Shown in pieces: positions 21,752 through 21,987 of a DNA stretch of 21,987 nt (its first letter is position 1; each line of letters starts with the position of its first letter). The position numbers were made by a program, and so were the translations under genes. Origin of the DNA: JBBDMU01 sp040878115 (GTDB lineage Bacteria > Bacteroidota > Rhodothermia > Balneolales > Natronogracilivirgulaceae); NCBI GenBank assembly GCA_040878115.1, contig JBBDMV010000085.1:1-21987 (forward strand), read 5' to 3'. The notes under the pieces were generated by a model. That model saw only the letters and a program-made list of their open reading frames with translations. It had not been told where the DNA came from and did no database searches.

Positions 21752-21987
21752 TTATGTGACAAGTGATCCGTTCTTTTTAATGATCACGCTCTTAGGGCTT
21801 TTCCAAACTAACCGGTGCGGTTTATCCTCGAGATATACCTGGAATGTTTTGTGCCTGTAGAAGCAGCAGTGGTCTGGTGGTGCTGCGTACCACCAGTTTC
21901 TGAATCCCTGGCCGTCTCTTTCAGGAGTTTCCATATCGGTGTGGATAAGGACCAATCCTCCGGGTTTTGCGAGGCGGACCAATTCAT
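21752..21987 (-). CDS. Class I SAM-dependent methyltransferase, C-terminal part (5' end outside window)
   Basis: The frame stays open to the right edge of the window and ends at a stop at 21752-21754. The 78 visible residues start ELVRLAKPGGLVLIHTDM, which is the post-motif-II LKPGG strand of class I methyltransferases. FRNWWYAAPPDHCCFYRHKTFQVYLEDKPHRLVWKSPKSVIIKK follows as the C-terminal end. The 'PPDHCCFYRHKTF' segment is like the methyltransferases that open with 'YW..P.H..f'. Earlier motifs (GxGxG SAM site) are outside the window. A TTG at 21982 is not a real start. The substrate is unknown; the neighbour may be a modification gene such as the sulfotransferase. Confidence 0.7.
   Translation of the reverse strand, partial: ELVRLAKPGGLVLIHTDMETPERDGQGFRNWWYAAPPDHCCFYRHKTFQVYLEDKPHRLVWKSPKSVIIKKNGSLVT

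Overview
The window looks like chromosomal DNA from a Gram-negative bacterium of the Bacteroidota/Rhodothermota-Balneolota group. The clues are a DUF6266 protein, a DUF4382 lipoprotein, lipoproteins with short lipoboxes, a YncE/BtuG-type lipoprotein beside a TonB-dependent receptor, mostly weak Shine-Dalgarno sites, and sigma-ECF promoters of the TGTAAC...CGTC kind. The placement is inferred from gene families, not from a marker gene.

Positions 1-6138 hold loosely connected genes separated by AT-rich or repeat-bearing gaps. In order they are a DUF6266 protein preceded by an 11-bp tandem repeat array, a nucleoside-hydrolase-like lipoprotein, a small VOC/glyoxalase-fold protein, and two tandem paralogous soluble PAS/HisKA_2 sensor kinases. 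The second kinase lacks one PAS domain. A REP-like double hairpin (1316-1372) and a miniature element with terminal inverted repeats (5841-5943) lie in the gaps.

Positions 6139-13002 contain an NAD(P)-dependent malic enzyme with an N-terminal ACT domain, then a vitamin B12 acquisition locus. A DUF71/COG2102 PP-loop ATPase (minus strand) diverges from a cobalamin riboswitch. The riboswitch leads into a BtuB-like TonB receptor, a BtuG-like beta-propeller lipoprotein, a DUF6580 membrane protein (candidate inner-membrane step) and a tiny Cys-rich DUF5522 protein. No BtuC, BtuD or BtuF is present in the window.

Positions 13073-17590 form an ECF sigma regulon. A sigma factor, an overlapping membrane anti-sigma-like protein, an outer-membrane barrel protein and a secreted protein of unknown function are tightly packed. 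A DUF4382 lipoprotein follows behind its own copy of the promoter that precedes the sigma gene, with the same 16-nt spacing. The anti-sigma protein and the barrel protein both end in the same AMPK/isoamylase-type early-set (glycogen-binding-like) domain. I regard this as the most interesting system in the window.

Positions 17660-21987 hold, on the minus strand, a CPA1 cation/proton antiporter with a TrkA-C domain and an ExoD-family membrane protein; on the plus strand, a Cys-rich four-helix copper-storage (Csp/DUF326) protein and a sulfotransferase; and at the right edge the 3' part of a SAM-dependent methyltransferase gene on the minus strand.
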